Positions 1-11,043 of a DNA stretch of 64,000 bases are shown here, piece after piece. The position numbers were made by a program, and so were the translations under genes. The stretch is from Liopterus haemorrhoidalis (taxonomy: Eukaryota > Arthropoda > Insecta > Coleoptera > Dytiscidae), in contig OZ020616.1 in the NCBI GenBank assembly GCA_963971575.1, positions 40,700,250-40,764,249 of the forward strand, written 5' to 3'. Each line of letters opens with the position of its first letter. Position 1 is the first letter of the stretch. The notes under the pieces are model-generated. The model saw nothing but the letters and a program-made list of their open reading frames with translations. It searched no databases and was not told the DNA's origin.

Positions 1-300
1 AAGAATTTCAGCTTAAAAGAGCTAGAACACACCGGAAATCATAGTTCGAAATTAAACTAGAATACTTTGGCGACAAATAAATGATTTATGCTCCACAGGG
101 AGAAAAAGCGAAGATGGCTGTAGCGTAGTTGGTAAGTGTCTGGTAAAGGCTCGCTACTAATGATTTTGTCCATGAAAATTTACCTAAAAACAAACAAAAT
201 TGTTTAGGAACACGTTAAACTGTAGGTCCCATTATTCTAATAGATGGCGTCTATAAAGCAATTTGTTTGTTTAGAATGACATAACAAATTCTTTATACAA

Positions 301-412
301 TTACAAATATCCTATTAGGTAGATAAAAATTCGCTGCAAATTTTGATTCATAGATTGTTAGTAATTTTATTTCAAATTGTTAGTTTTGTATAAGAAACTT
401 GTGAGTCTCTTA
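301..412 (-). repeat. Dispersed repeat, paralogue of the site around 31.1-32.0 kb
   Basis: This stretch is the reverse complement of sequence that flanks the mariner at 31194-31940. Here CCTATTAGG, TA and GATAAAAATTCGCTGC run without a break. At 31 kb the same words are split by the mariner between two TA dinucleotides. It is therefore an empty copy of that target. The identity of the repeat family is unknown and it has no reading frame. Confidence 0.7.
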
Positions 413-418
413 TATTAT

Positions 419-1893
419 AAGTTCAATTACTTCGCTGAACAACAGTAAAAGTAGAGATGCGTATGACTTAAATGCCGTATTAATTAAAAGAGTAAGAGAT
501 CTTTTGATTGACCCACTCTGCAAAGTTTTTAATTCGTCTTTAGTAACGCATACATTTCCGACAGCGCTGAAATTAACAAAAGTTATACCAGTTTATAAAG
601 GCAAAAATAAAGACGACTTAAACAACTATAGGCCAATATCCCTAACCCCAATTTTCTCAAAAATTTTCGAAAAAATTCTTCTTCGCCAGTTAATGGAACA
701 TTTTGAAAGCAATCACTTGTTGAATAGCAGTCAATTTGGCTTTAGACCTGGAAAATCTACTACTCATGCTATTTTAGAACTGGTTGAGTATATCACATCA
801 GCTATAGAAAATAGATCTCATGATATAGCAACGTTTTTAGATCTGTCTAAAGCTTTTGACTGCGTATCACATGATATATTGATTTCTAAATTATCCTGTT
901 ACAATGTTAGCCCTGACAGCTGTAAATTATTAAAAAGCTATTTGTCAAATAGAAAGAAATTTGTATGGATCAATGGAAGAAGATCAGATGATCTGGTGAT
1001 TGAGTCTGGTGTGCCGTAAGGCTCCATTTTGGGTCCGCTACTTTTCATAATCTTCATAAATGATCTACCATTATATATGAATACTGCAAAAACTATCTTG
1101 TATGCAGACGACACGACACTTTTAAACCATTGCCCAGATTATGAAGAGTTAGTGGAACAGAATCAGTGGAATATTGAGCGTAGTGTAATATGGTTTTCAG
1201 TCAACAAACTCTGCACTAATCAAGCAAAGACCCAACACCTTTCTTTTTCAAGACGAGCCCTGGACTGTGTTACCAGTGACTCAGTATGTTTTCTGGGTGT
1301 CACTCTAGGTATGAACCTTAGCTGGGAGAAACACGTTGATGTGATATCCATAAAAATATGTAAAGCAATATATTGTATCACAGAATTTAAGATGGAAAGT
1401 AAGTAAAGATGTTCTATTGACGGCATAATACGCGCTTTTTCAATCTCACGTTGCTTATGCGCTACTAGCGTGGGGACATTCCACGCATGCAGTGAGAATT
1501 TTTGCACTGCAACGACGTGTTATTAGAATTATCGGCGGAATAGGCTACAGAGAGAGTTGTAAACACTTGTTTATAGAACTTGGCGTTTTAACGTTCCCTT
1601 GCCTGTACATATACTATTGCCTATTGAATGTCCATTTTAACTTTAAAAACAAAAAGCTACAAAAAAATATTCATAGCTATAATACCAGAGGCAAAGAATT
1701 GATCAGGCCTGATTACACAAGACTATCGTCAACCAGATACTCGTTAAATTACTATGCCACCAAATTTTATAATGTGCTACCGAGTAAGGTCAAATGCCTT
1801 GATAAAAGTCATTTTAAAACAAAAATTAAAAAATTTTTACTCAAAAAGGCCTTCTATAAGGTGAACGATTTTAACTTGTTCTCTGACACCTGA
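419..1893 (+). pseudogene. LINE reverse transcriptase, broken
   Basis: The frame is open from about 419, upstream of any ATG, and reads into a non-LTR reverse transcriptase. Visible blocks are NYRPISLTPIFSKIFEKIL, QFGFRPGKSTTHAI, LDLSKAFDCVSHDIL (motif A), then SGVP-stop-GSILGPLLF and LYADDTTLL (catalytic YADD). The stop at 1017-1019 is TAA where the family has CAA (VPQGS), a C-to-T change. A second lesion near 1406 shifts the frame. In the new frame a TAA replaces a tyrosine codon before ALFQSHVAYALLAWGHS. The C-terminal thumb and tail then run to the natural stop at 1893. It cannot make an active enzyme. Confidence 0.85.
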
Positions 1894-2143
1894 TATCTTT
1901 TATCTTTTATTTATTTATTTATTTTTTTATCCTTTTTGATGACCTTTGTAAAAAATTGTAATTTTATTTACCTTACTTATTAATTTTAAATTTGTACTTT
2001 TTTTATATATTTTTTTATTTTAATTTTAATATGTTGTTTTGTACTATCTATTTTAAATTTGTACTTTTTAAATATTTTGACTTGTGTAAACATTTTTTAT
2101 AATGTATCAACATTAATAAATATTATTATTATTATTATTATTG
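419..2143 (+). mobile_element. 5'-truncated CR1/L2-like non-LTR retrotransposon
   Basis: The element keeps only the reverse transcriptase half of ORF2, an AT-rich 3' UTR and a terminal (ATT)n tract at 2121-2143. A short microsatellite tail instead of poly(A) is usual for CR1/L2-type LINEs. There is no endonuclease domain, so the copy is 5'-truncated, as expected from incomplete target-primed reverse transcription. I found no clear target duplication. A Jockey-group assignment is also possible. Confidence 0.8.
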
Positions 2144-3000
2144 TTATGCCTCCCCTTTTAAAACTTAAAATTGCAAGGAGACCAATAATTATAGGATTCC
2201 TATCATCTTAGTAGATATACAGGATGATGTTGGGAAATATAGAAAGAAAATGAAGAAAGGATTTGCAGAATATGATGAACAAGGACACGAAATACAACGA
2301 TCATTGCGATAGTAGTAAAGTCATCATTTTAAATTCCACTGTACTTTTTGTTTGTGTTTGTAGTAACAAACTATTTTAGTACTAAACACGACCAGTGTAT
2401 CTTAAAGTATTAACATTTTATTACCCATTATTTTCATTGTACTACATTAACTTTGTGGCGTTTTAAAATTGTTTTATTTTTAGAAATCAGTGATTTTTTC
2501 TGTATGTAATTCTGCGTTGAATTCCCAGATGGTGTTGGTGTCAAAACACTCTCTGGTTTACATAATTCCACTCTTTCTCTCTCTCTATCTGCACACATCT
2601 TTCTTTGCTTTCTGCTTTTCACGGTTAAACGAAAGCTTATCCTCATATATATTCATTTAGTTAATGCAATTTTTGCATTTCGCCTGACACCTTTAAAAAA
2701 ACATTTTATTCACCGAAGATTTTTAAATTAAAACTCTGGTGGAATGTTATAATGTTTGGTTGGAATTAATTTGGTATTCTGACAAACAATAAAATTAAAT
2801 TTCAGTTCTTGGTTTATGGAAAATATGGAATTATCGACCTGGATAAACAAAAGAATGATTTTGATAAGGGAGCAAGAGCAGAGGTCAGCAAAGTTTTTCT
2901 CTGAAGGGCTTGATAGTAAATTTTAATACGCTGTAAGAACCGAGAGAAAAATATATGGTATTACGTAGGTAAAAGTTGATGTAAAATGTAAATTCTCTTA
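2144..3000. other. Intergenic, nothing recognised
   Basis: AT-rich sequence with no reading frame that I can assign. A 70-codon minus frame at 2434-2646 has low-complexity composition and no recognisable domain. Confidence 0.5.
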
Positions 3001-3038
3001 CAATTTAGGGTTTTTTAAGTAAGAATAAATTGTAGGTA

Positions 3039-3097
3039 TACAAAAGAAGGCGAAAAACCTTAAAACACCTTAGTAAAAGTTTTATAATAAAAGAGAT
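3039..3097 (+). repeat. Dispersed repeat shared with 38036-38098
   Basis: The block AAAGAAGGCGAAAAACCTTA and the next 35 bases recur almost identically at 38040, just before a (GTCY)n repeat. The two copies share orientation and differ by small indels. The family is not recognised. Confidence 0.7.
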
Positions 3098-3440
3098 ATT
3101 ATTATTTTAATTTTTATAGTGAAGCAATAAATTAATGTTAAAAAAACTTGTAGTAACCTGCGAAATAACAAATTTAATTTGTTTTTCGGTGCACCCGTGC
3201 ATCTAACAGTTCTAACCAATTTTTTCTTTTATTCTCATAGATTACACTAGTTGTTTGATTTTATCGTATCACTTTTCCTATTCAAACTTGATTAGTTCAC
3301 AGATTATTTTTTCTCTAAGTTCAATGACTTCTCACATTATATGGACGTTAAATTTTATTTATCTGACCAATTTATTTTATTTTGTGACTTTTTAACCTAG
3401 GTATGTAAAAATCTTAATTTGTGATTTATTGTATTATTAT

Positions 3441-3475
3441 TTTATTTATCTATTTATTTATTTATTTATTTATTT
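3441..3475. repeat. (TTTA)n microsatellite
   Basis: About eight tandem TTTA/TTTAT units in an AT-rich stretch. It could be an old LINE tail, but no LINE coding sequence adjoins it. Confidence 0.8.
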
Positions 3476-3609
3476 TCATCTTTTAATATTACCATAATTT
3501 TCACATTTAGTTGTAGTTAGATATTGATAAATTGATATTGTAAAATAAATTTCTTATACTTTATATTGTAAAACAAATTGTATCATCTTAAATTATAGCT
3601 ATATTTTCA

Positions 3610-3656
3610 TTCTAGCTCTGATGAAGATTTCATATTAAATCGAAACGTTAGCGAAG
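3610..3656 (+). ncRNA. Hammerhead-ribozyme-like motif
   Basis: The strand reads CTGATGA (3618-3624), one extra A, GATTT, a 6-nt loop, AAATC, then GAAAC (3642-3646). GATTT and AAATC pair perfectly as stem II. After GAAA comes ACGT, a minimal self-complementary stem III, then a GUU cleavage-type triplet. The AGC that follows can pair with GCT just before CTGATGA as stem I. This order matches a type I hammerhead core except for the extra A before stem II. Such motifs are known in Penelope-like retroelements. Activity is not shown. Confidence 0.45.
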
Positions 3657-3762
3657 TTAAAATATTGTTTTAATTTTAATTTCTGACCAGTCCGAATCCC
3701 ATTACTTCCTCATCTTATTATATTTTACGGACGTAACCATCTAATTCAAAACTATTATTATA

Positions 3763-3905
3763 TTCACTTTTATAACATCTTGCCCGACAAAATTAAATGT
3801 TTGTCTTATAATCTGTTCAATAACAAGCTAAAGACTTACTTTAAACACGAATCATTTTATAATTTTAATGAATATATGTCTGATAATTTTAATAATTTAA
3901 TTTAA
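3763..3905 (+). pseudogene. C-terminal remnant of CR1-like LINE ORF2
   Basis: The frame reads FYNILPDKIKCLSYNLFNNK and continues to a stop at the usual place. It matches the C-terminal FYNVLPSKVKCLDKSHFK region of the LINE at 419-1893 in order and spacing. It is followed by an AT-rich 3' UTR ending near 4027 in AATAAATTATT. Only about 48 codons survive, so this is a short 5'-truncated copy of a related LINE. Confidence 0.7.
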
Positions 3906-4026
3906 TATTGTATATTGTATGTATAATCTATTGTTGTAGTTATTTTATATTATTGTAAGTTTTCAATTTATACTTACTTATGTTGACATGTGTAAAAATG
4001 TAGACTTAAAATACTAATAAATTATT

Positions 4027-4336
4027 TTGCCGTTTCGTTCGTCAACACTTAAACAACGCATTTGAAAATAAGCGGATTGGTCGGGGCGATCCAGTACCTC
4101 GGACTCCCTGTTCAGTAGACTTAACACCATTAGACTTTTTTTTATTGTGGCAGCATTTGAAGAACATGGTATACACCACCGAAATTATGGACTTGGAGGA
4201 TCTCCGTAACTGGGTAGAAGCAGCAGCGAAGGAAATTCGACAAGGCATGGGCCTTGCAGCATATGCTGATTCATGGATACGCCGAGCAAGACTTTGCATA
4301 CAACAGCAGGGTGATAACTTCGAACATCTGCTGTAA
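4027..4336 (+). pseudogene. C-terminal fragment of DD41D-like (mariner superfamily) transposase
   Basis: About 100 codons read in one frame from the LINE remnant's edge to a stop at 4336. SVDLTPLDFFLLWQHLKNMVY carries the third catalytic Asp and corresponds to the same region of the better preserved transposase at 59.3 kb (LTPMDFFLW). The ending RLCIQQQGDNFEHLL is the usual end of this family. The first two catalytic residues are absent, so this is a dead 3' fragment. A poly-T run follows the stop. Confidence 0.7.
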
Positions 4337-4439
4337 AAATGCTTATCGTTTTTTTTTTTTTTGATCCCATGAAACTATAGATCACAAATTTCATTTCGCA
4401 TGCTTCCATCTATAAATGTATTAAATTAATGCATACGCC

Positions 4440-5490
4440 TTAAGCCAGTTACCCAGCTAGCGATTTAAATGATATTGGCAAGGTATTGCAAAAATATTCG
4501 AAAGCTTTTGAAAATATAATCAGATCAAAAATTCTTGTTGTACTGTTCCGGTTCATATTAATGTGCAGTACAGACTAGTTTCGGATTATTCTAAAAATCT
4601 AATATTTTTTCTTTACAATGCACGTCTCAAGACCTTTCATTTGATACCCCACTCTTAATTTAAAAAAAAAAAACGTATTTTTCGTTTAATACATATTTGT
4701 GAAACAGTCTCAATATTTTCTCTATATGTGGGTGAAAGTACTGTGAATGAATGTCAGATTTCAAACAGTTGTTTGGTCATAATTTCTATCGAAATGTAAT
4801 TTTTTTTTCATACCTACAAAACCCTGTAAAAGTGACAAATAAATTGATTTGAAAATCGTCAGCACCGATTATAGGACACGTGAACTGTGATAAATCTTGC
4901 AGCATTCTTAAAACTTTTGAAATTCCGTCCGAGCCCAAATGCAAAAATAAATAGCACATCAATTTGCGTTTAGGAGTACGTATATTGCGGGCAATCAAAA
5001 ACAGCGGGATGATGGATGTGGCAAGCGAGCCATTGTTTGCCTCCCTTATTAACGCATTTTTAATAATTTATCGTACTACGATTATGTCTTAAATTTTTAT
5101 GAGAAAATCATAAGGAGCGACGTTCATTTTAACAACAGCGTTTATGTTAACAAACAATATAACCGCTATTGGGGCACTGAAAATCGACAAGTCGTCTATC
5201 AGGGACCATTACACACTCTCAAAGTAACAGTGTAGTGTAGAATTTGGTCTTGGAGCAATTGAACTTTTCTTTTCGAAGCCGGCGCAGGTACCGCTGAACT
5301 GGAAACTGCGTCCGCTACTGAGTTCAACATGTAGTTAAATAGTATATTATGCAATGAGCATGGAATGATGGTCATTTCACACGAGTATGAATGTTACGAG
5401 CTGCAGGCGAGTGGCGCAATCCATACAAGTGAGAAATTACTATTCCATGCAAATTGCTACGCTTTTTCCACGACTATAACTTTATTACTT
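4440..5490. other. Intergenic, nothing recognised
   Basis: AT-rich sequence without a supported gene. Short minus-strand frames at 4786-4998 show no domain. Confidence 0.5.
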
Positions 5491-5558
5491 ATTTAATTTT
5501 TATTCAGTTCCCTTTAAAAACTAACAATAATATGACAGTTGCTTTCAACCTACTTATT

Positions 5559-5691
5559 GCCGACCGGCGTAGCGTAGTGGTAACACGTGTGCTCTGCGTT
5601 GCTAAGGTCTCGGGTTCAAATCCCGTTCAAAATAAGAATTGTTCTGGCTAATTGCCGCAGCAGCAAAGGCCATTAAAATTTAAGAAAAAAA
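5559..5691 (+). mobile_element. tRNA-derived SINE with 9-bp target duplication
   Basis: It has an internal RNA polymerase III promoter: box A TAGCGTAGTGG at 5570-5580 and box B GGTTCAAATCC at 5613-5623, 33 bp apart as in tRNA genes. The 5' end cannot pair with the 3' side to form an acceptor stem, so it is not a working tRNA gene. It ends in an A-rich tail. CTACTTATT occurs on both sides (5550-5558 and 5692-5700). A related flank at 5855-5930 lacks the SINE and runs straight through, so it serves as an empty paralogous site. Confidence 0.85.
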
Positions 5692-5854
5692 CTACTTATT
5701 ACGTTGCTCAGCAACGGTCATGAACGTGTCATACAGAATGTAAATTCAGTTTAAATAACAATACTGGCGTCAGCTGATTAACTGATTGACCAAGACCAAC
5801 TCTATTAAAAAATATGTTTGCAAAATTCGACAACTTTAATTATATTATTTAATT

Positions 5855-5930
5855 TTAGTCCGGTTTCCTTTACAAACTAATAAAAATTTGACATAGGCTT
5901 TCAACCTATTAATTAGGTTGCCTGGCAACG
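5855..5930 (+). repeat. Duplicated SINE target sequence without the SINE
   Basis: It aligns to 5505-5558 joined to 5701-5722 (shared CTTTCAACCTA, TTGC..GGCAACGGTC). The SINE is missing here. The two copies are about 300 bp apart in direct orientation, so the target itself was a local duplication. Confidence 0.65.
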
Positions 5931-5965
5931 GTCGGCCATTGCTGCTTGTTATGTAATGAGCTCAA

Positions 5966-5997
5966 CCTGTTACGTAATGAGCTCATTACGTAACAGG
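5966..5997. repeat. Perfect 32-bp palindrome
   Basis: CCTGTTACGTAATGAG is followed directly by its exact reverse complement, with no spacer. A degenerate copy of the half-site lies immediately upstream at about 5947-5964. No gene or element end explains it. Confidence 0.9.
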
Positions 5998-5999
5998 TC

Positions 6000-7210
6000 A
6001 GGTCAGCGATGTGCAATAAAAAGGTGTGGGGAACGTGCTACATTTACTAATCACTGACATGCCTGTAATGAACGTATAACTATATAGTCGGGGAAAAATA
6101 TTATATTGGATTTAATATCAAAATTCACATATTTCCAAATCAAAAAGTACGTCTACTATATTAATTCTATTTAAAACATTACATTTATGTGATATTTTCT
6201 AGTATGGTCTGCTCATTCTAAAGCGAATTCACGTCATTCATAAAATTACTAAAATAACAAATCATATTTTCTATACAAAAGCTTCCTAAAAACTTTTCGT
6301 AGCTCGTGTGATACACGTCAAAACTTTGATCCCAACGGAGTAAGCCGTAGCATTTTTTTCACAGATTACGACAGAGTATAGCGTTTAAATTTTTAAATCG
6401 GTGACCTAAAAAGTTCACCTTTAATGTGGATATATTTCGTTTAGCAACTCCAAATTTGATATAAAAATACGGAAATCACTCTAAAATGCGAATGTTTGTA
6501 AATATAATTTATGTTAACCTATATGATTTTACATTTTTTTCGTTTTTGGAAAAACAGTTATTGTAAATTCAAATAAATGCGTCGAGATGATGGTCGGTGG
6601 AAGAAGAAGGTTAACTCTTTGAGGCACGGAATTTTAGAAAATAAAAAAAAAACATGTTGCACAGTAATTTTATTTTTCTAGATTTTAACAAAGTTGGTTT
6701 ATTTTAATTAAGAAGGAAGTAAAATTACGAAAGAAACAAAAAAATAAATAAAAAGTCATTCAAGTTTTTAATTATAGGATGGGACTCAAACATCCCGTTT
6801 TTCTTTTTGTTTTATTTTTATTTGGGATGAAAATTTCGTCATCGTCAGTCAAACCTGTATTAGTTTAAACAGGCGGGATTACTTTAAAATCTTTGTTCTG
6901 GTAGCACTGGTAATTTTTCGACGTGGTATAAGAAATATTCCACCGTGCATATTAAAGGAATGACATCTGATAAACAATTCGTCGGAATATCAAGAAAGCG
7001 ATGAAGAGATGATGTTTCAAAAAGTGCCGTACAGCTGTGGATGACAGCAACCACTGATGGTCAAATATGACAATGGGCAGAAGATAATGAAAAATACAAT
7101 TAACAATGACATACTCTTCCAGTTTTTGAGTTATGACCATTTCAAGTCAGTTTGTAGCCCACATTTTCCTTGATCTCAAAATAGGTCTAATTTGCATAAT
7201 CCATGATCCA
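6000..7210. other. Intergenic, nothing recognised
   Basis: AT-rich, with no assignable frame. A minus-strand CTGACGATGACGAAA near 6834-6848 resembles the hammerhead-like cores elsewhere, but has no stem II. Confidence 0.45.
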
Positions 7211-7220
7211 AAAAATATAA

Positions 7221-8129
7221 ATGAGCCACAGATGCGCATCCAGGCACTGCCAAGAAGCACTAAAAATGTTTTTGTCCCTAATCACAAACATCTACTCCCT
7301 TCTCGGCAGGCCTAAGGGCCATTTCAATAACCACTTAGCTGCTATTTCAAATATTCCAAATATTAACGAAGACCTTCAGTTTTTGCAAAACGTATCTACG
7401 GACCATAATCTAATTATTAACCCTACAAAATCAAAAGTTTTAATCTTTGGTCCAAAGAACGATCAGAATTTAATTAAGCCAGCTTGCAAACTGATTCTTG
7501 ACGGGTCTGCTCTGACAATATCCGACAGTGCGAAGAATTTGGGGTTGATTTTTGATGATAAATTAAAGTTCTCTAAGCATATCAGTTTCATAGTAAGAAC
7601 AGCCTTCTTTAAGTTAAAGATCCTCTATGGTAACAGACAATACCTGAACCAGGCAATTAGGATCAAACTATGCGACTCCCTTGTATTGAGTCTGTTTACT
7701 TATGGTAGTGTAGTTTACGGACCCTGTCTGCTTGCAGCTGATATAAAAAAAATTCAGAAGGTCCAAAATTCATGTTTGCGTTTCGTCTATGGTGCTCGCA
7801 TATATCCTCTTACCTTCATTTGTCTACATGGCTTAACATGAAACAAAGAAGACTTTTTCAATCTCTTGTATTTTATCATAAAGTGTTGATTCTCAAAACT
7901 CCCCCTTATTTGTACAACAAAATCACCTTCAGTGACTGACGTGCATAATGTTAATATAAGATTTAAGGGTACTCTTTCTCCACCTTCTTACAAAACTGCA
8001 ACATTTAAACATAGCTTCTCTTTTGACATTTGCGCTAAATATAATATTATTCCCGAAAACCTTAAATCTTTTAGCTTATTCTCTTTTAAAACACAAATAA
8101 AGAAGCTCATCTGGGATAAAAGTTTATAA
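7221..8129 (+). pseudogene. LINE reverse transcriptase C-terminal half, frameshifted
   Basis: LILDGSALTISDSAKNLGLI and FTYGSVVYGPCL are the post-catalytic and thumb blocks typical of CR1/Jockey LINEs. The frame is lost near 7835 and continues in another frame as WLNMKQRRLFQSLVFYHK. It returns to the first frame near 7930 and ends FKTQIKKLIWDK at 8129. Two compensating indels therefore separate three coding pieces. The first about 35 codons of the open frame (7221-7320) are probably not LINE. Confidence 0.75.
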
Positions 8130-8544
8130 AAGTTTATAAATGTTTATAAAAATTTAGAATAATTTATTAAAGTTTAATAAAGTCTTAACAAAGTAATATC
8201 TTCTAATAGGTTCATCTTGCCTTTTAATTTCATGTCTTTTTCAATGTTCTTTTCAGCCTTAATTCTGCCCAAGTTCGGGAATTTTACATATTTACATGTT
8301 TCAACGTTGGTTATAACAACTGTGGTATTATCAATCGCAAAGAACCCTGGTTATTTATGTGCTATATTTATATTTTTTATACCTTTTAAGGGCTCATGAG
8401 AAAGAACAGTCTTTGTATTCTTACAATGACTGATCATGGGCCTTTATCCAATGTACAAACTATTATTATTATTATTATTTGTAAAAAATCTAATTATTTT
8501 ATTGTACCTTGGATATAAATAAACAAATTAAATTAAATTAAATT
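7221..8544 (+). mobile_element. 5'-truncated CR1-like LINE, 3' part only
   Basis: It holds the reverse transcriptase region downstream of the YADD box, a 3' UTR with tandem TTTATAAAAG-like words (8118-8180), an (ATT)n run at about 8461-8478 and a final (AATTA)n tail at 8521-8544. Tail type and protein place it near the 419-2143 element, although it is a different subfamily. Confidence 0.75.
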
Positions 8545-8708
8545 TGCGGCCCGCTCTCACCTTTACATTTTGAAAATTTCGAATTTTAAAAATGTTTTCA
8601 AGAAAAAAAAGCTTTTTTGCCTTCTGAGCCATCCTAAGACTATTAATAGGTGCGCGCCTGATAGCCAATTTTGAGTTGAAATGAAAACGAAACAAAAAAT
8701 AGACCTTT

Positions 8709-8808
8709 AGTACAATTCTGGGCCAACATGTAAGCTTACAGACAGAATCTGCAAGAACCTCCTTAGATACAATCGTCTGTAGCTTACAGATTTACCCAGA
8801 ATTGCACC
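8709..8808. repeat. Imperfect inverted repeat
   Basis: CAATTCTGGG and TGTAAGCTTACAGAC on the left recur inverted on the right, with a spacer of about 30 bp. It may be a small decayed hairpin element; I found no flanking duplication. Confidence 0.5.
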
Positions 8809-8935
8809 ACTTGGTTGGCCGTAAACCATCTATCACAGATAGAGCATTTTAGCATGAGAGTGCTGTTATTTGATATACCGTGTTACCTCGCAATAACTTT
8901 GGCTGGTACGACTTGCTGTCTTTTGTATTCATACA

Positions 8936-8994
8936 GTTAGGCGCAAGTAGCCTTTGTTGCTGTGCGCCAAAAATATTAACTAACCAACCAACCA
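8936..8994 (+). mobile_element. 59-bp SINE-tail insertion with 17-bp target duplication
   Basis: TCTTTTGTATTCATACA occurs exactly at 8919-8935 and 8995-9011. The 59-bp insert has a GGCGCA...TGCGCC hairpin and ends in an AACC-repeat tail. A long perfect duplication plus a short repeated tail is the mark of LINE-mobilised SINE insertion. The insert has no box A or B, so it is a strongly 5'-truncated copy. Confidence 0.8.
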
Positions 8995-9011
8995 TCTTTT
9001 GTATTCATACA

Positions 9012-10530
9012 TGGATAATGCCTCCCGTGTAATTCTTCGCTTTCAATTCTTTACCTTTCTACTAATGGCTGCTTAAATTCGTATTAATATTTGTCTGTAG
9101 TAAAACGTCTTTATATCTTTTCCTTCGGGCTCCTACATACGAAAACCAATTTTCCGTTCGGAACAAAGTAACTGCTTTGAAAGGCTTTTATCGAGCAACT
9201 ATATTACATGTCCAACTCATCTGTGTTAGTTTTGCATAAGCAAACATTACATACAGGTGAAGTTGGTCCTGTTGAGAACAGATATATTGTAGACGTAATC
9301 CTGCTGTTTAACTTTTAAGATTGTGCTTAGGCATCCTTGATGAAATCTATCCAAAGTGCGAAAGTGTCGGTGGCATGGTGTCTATGTTTCTGACGCGTAT
9401 AGTAGTGTTGGTAGTATTACAGCTTTATTAATAGCAAAAAAACTAACATAGCGATCTTATCTTTGGATGCTATCGTTCTGAAAAAATATTTACTTGGACA
9501 TTCTGAATCAGTCTCTCAAGTTCCAAAACCAGGATATTTGACGTCGTTCTACTGATCTCTTGCCATTTATTTTTCCTTCCATTATTAACTGTAATAATAC
9601 CAACTTCCAGATATTCCCACTTCTTCTTTTTAATTTGGAACATTAGTTTTGTTCCCATCTTGGTGAGCACTTCTTCGTTCTGGTGGTCCATAATATGCGC
9701 AATATTTTCCTGTAAATCCACATTTCAAAGGCAACTATTCTCTTACTTAACTATTTGGTAGTATTATTTATATATTCTTAGTAATTTAGTTTGTATTAAT
9801 AGTATTTCCGTGGATTCTGTGCTAGTAATTCGAAATTTTTGGAATTAGTTAATCTGAAAATTACTTATTAACTCTTAACGCTTATGTGTTTCCATTCATT
9901 CTCAAACAATAACACTAACGACTCTGTTTCTTACTTGGCTACAGTCTCATTCTATTGTCTGGCTCGCTGCCAAAAGCAACAGAAATTTCACATTAGACAA
10001 GGCCCTATCCCCACCAACCTTTTCAGCCACCTCTCGTGAGCAACAATTGCTAATATATCAACATTTTGAATGGAACGCTAGCACGAGTTTCCGTATGACA
10101 AGACTTAAATATGTTATATATACGACACAGTGCATTTAAAAGGGTAAAATGATGTCTTAGAACGTGGCTGACATATTTTGTATTATTTATTATAGTGGTT
10201 TGTTAATTTTATATTAATTATCCTATGGGTTGGCATTACTGAATTAAAGTTATAAATTTGTTAAGTTGGTAGCAACCATGTTTAATAAAGTTAGAGTATT
10301 GATATGAATAGTTTATCGCATAGTTTAATTCAATCAATGGCGTACATAAAATAGGGTTTGGGGGCTTTTACAAAAACCGAATATTAAATTTAATATTTCA
10401 TTTACGATTTACAAGTTTTACACAAAACATATCTACTAGCATCATAAAATATATTTGAATTAGCTAACCGCTAAAAACGACTTCGTCAATGTAGTCTTAA
10501 TAACTTTTTATTATTTTATATTTATTTATT
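9012..10530. other. Intergenic, no gene recognised
   Basis: A minus-strand frame at 9470-9721 (83 codons) is rich in Lys and Glu. I cannot match it to a family, and it may be an old retroelement fragment. The rest shows nothing. Confidence 0.4.
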
Positions 10531-10537
10531 AAACATT

Positions 10538-11043
10538 CAGATTTGCATTGGGCGCAATGCGCTCCATGCCAACAAATGCCGTATTAGCCGAGGCCCAATT
10601 AAGTTATTTACATCTGAGACGTAAAATTTAATCGTTCAAATTCCTATTTCCACGCGTTTTTTCAAATTCAATTATTCCTGTATCAAACTTAGCTTCCAAT
10701 ATTCTTACATCTTCTTATTGGAAGAGTAAACCAACTCCAACCTTAATCGAAAGCTTCTTACATATCGTCGATGCGATTTCTCCACAACAGAGGCATCATA
10801 TTCTTCCTTGTTTCCCGGCTGATTATTCATCTTCGCTTCCTAATAATTATTTTATTCATGAGATTATGGTACCTAGCAACAATAAAGCTTTTCCTTGAAA
10901 AGGTTCAAGAGAGGTGGCCAAATAGTTATCATCTATATACTGACGCTTCTAAAACGGTCAAAGGAACTGGCTGTTCATTTCTGGATCATTTAAAAAAATT
11001 TCATCAAAAAATGAAACTTCCCGACTACAACTCTATTTATTTA
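10538..11043 (+). pseudogene. I-type LINE RNase H gene, part 1 (interrupted by Tc1)
   Basis: The start resembles the stretch before RNase H in I/R1-type LINEs (FALGAMRSMPTNAVLAEAQL). After frame changes it reads ERWPNSYHLYTDASKTVKGT, where YTDASK holds the first RNase H aspartate, and continues KLPDYNSIY. At 11043 the Tc1 element begins. Removing the Tc1 and one TA joins TCT-ATT-TAT-TTA directly to GCT-GAA-ATG at 13214, giving an in-frame SIY-LAEMIAIKLC. That is the correct RNase H continuation and includes the catalytic Glu. Confidence 0.8.

Noticed and set aside
112..160. tRNA-like box A (TAGCGTAGTTGG) near the window start
   Set aside because: No box B at the right distance and no tRNA fold or tail, so a SINE cannot be supported.
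2434..2646. 70-codon minus-strand frame
   Set aside because: Low-complexity composition, no domain and no neighbours of the same type.
5559..5640. A true tRNA gene
   Set aside because: The 5' end has no pairing partner for an acceptor stem, and the unit is flanked by a target duplication and an A-rich tail: it is a SINE.
6834..6850. Hammerhead-like CTGACGATGACGAAA on the minus strand
   Set aside because: There is no room for stem II.
9470..9721. 83-codon minus-strand frame rich in Lys/Glu
   Set aside because: No recognisable family motif; kept only as unassigned intergenic sequence.
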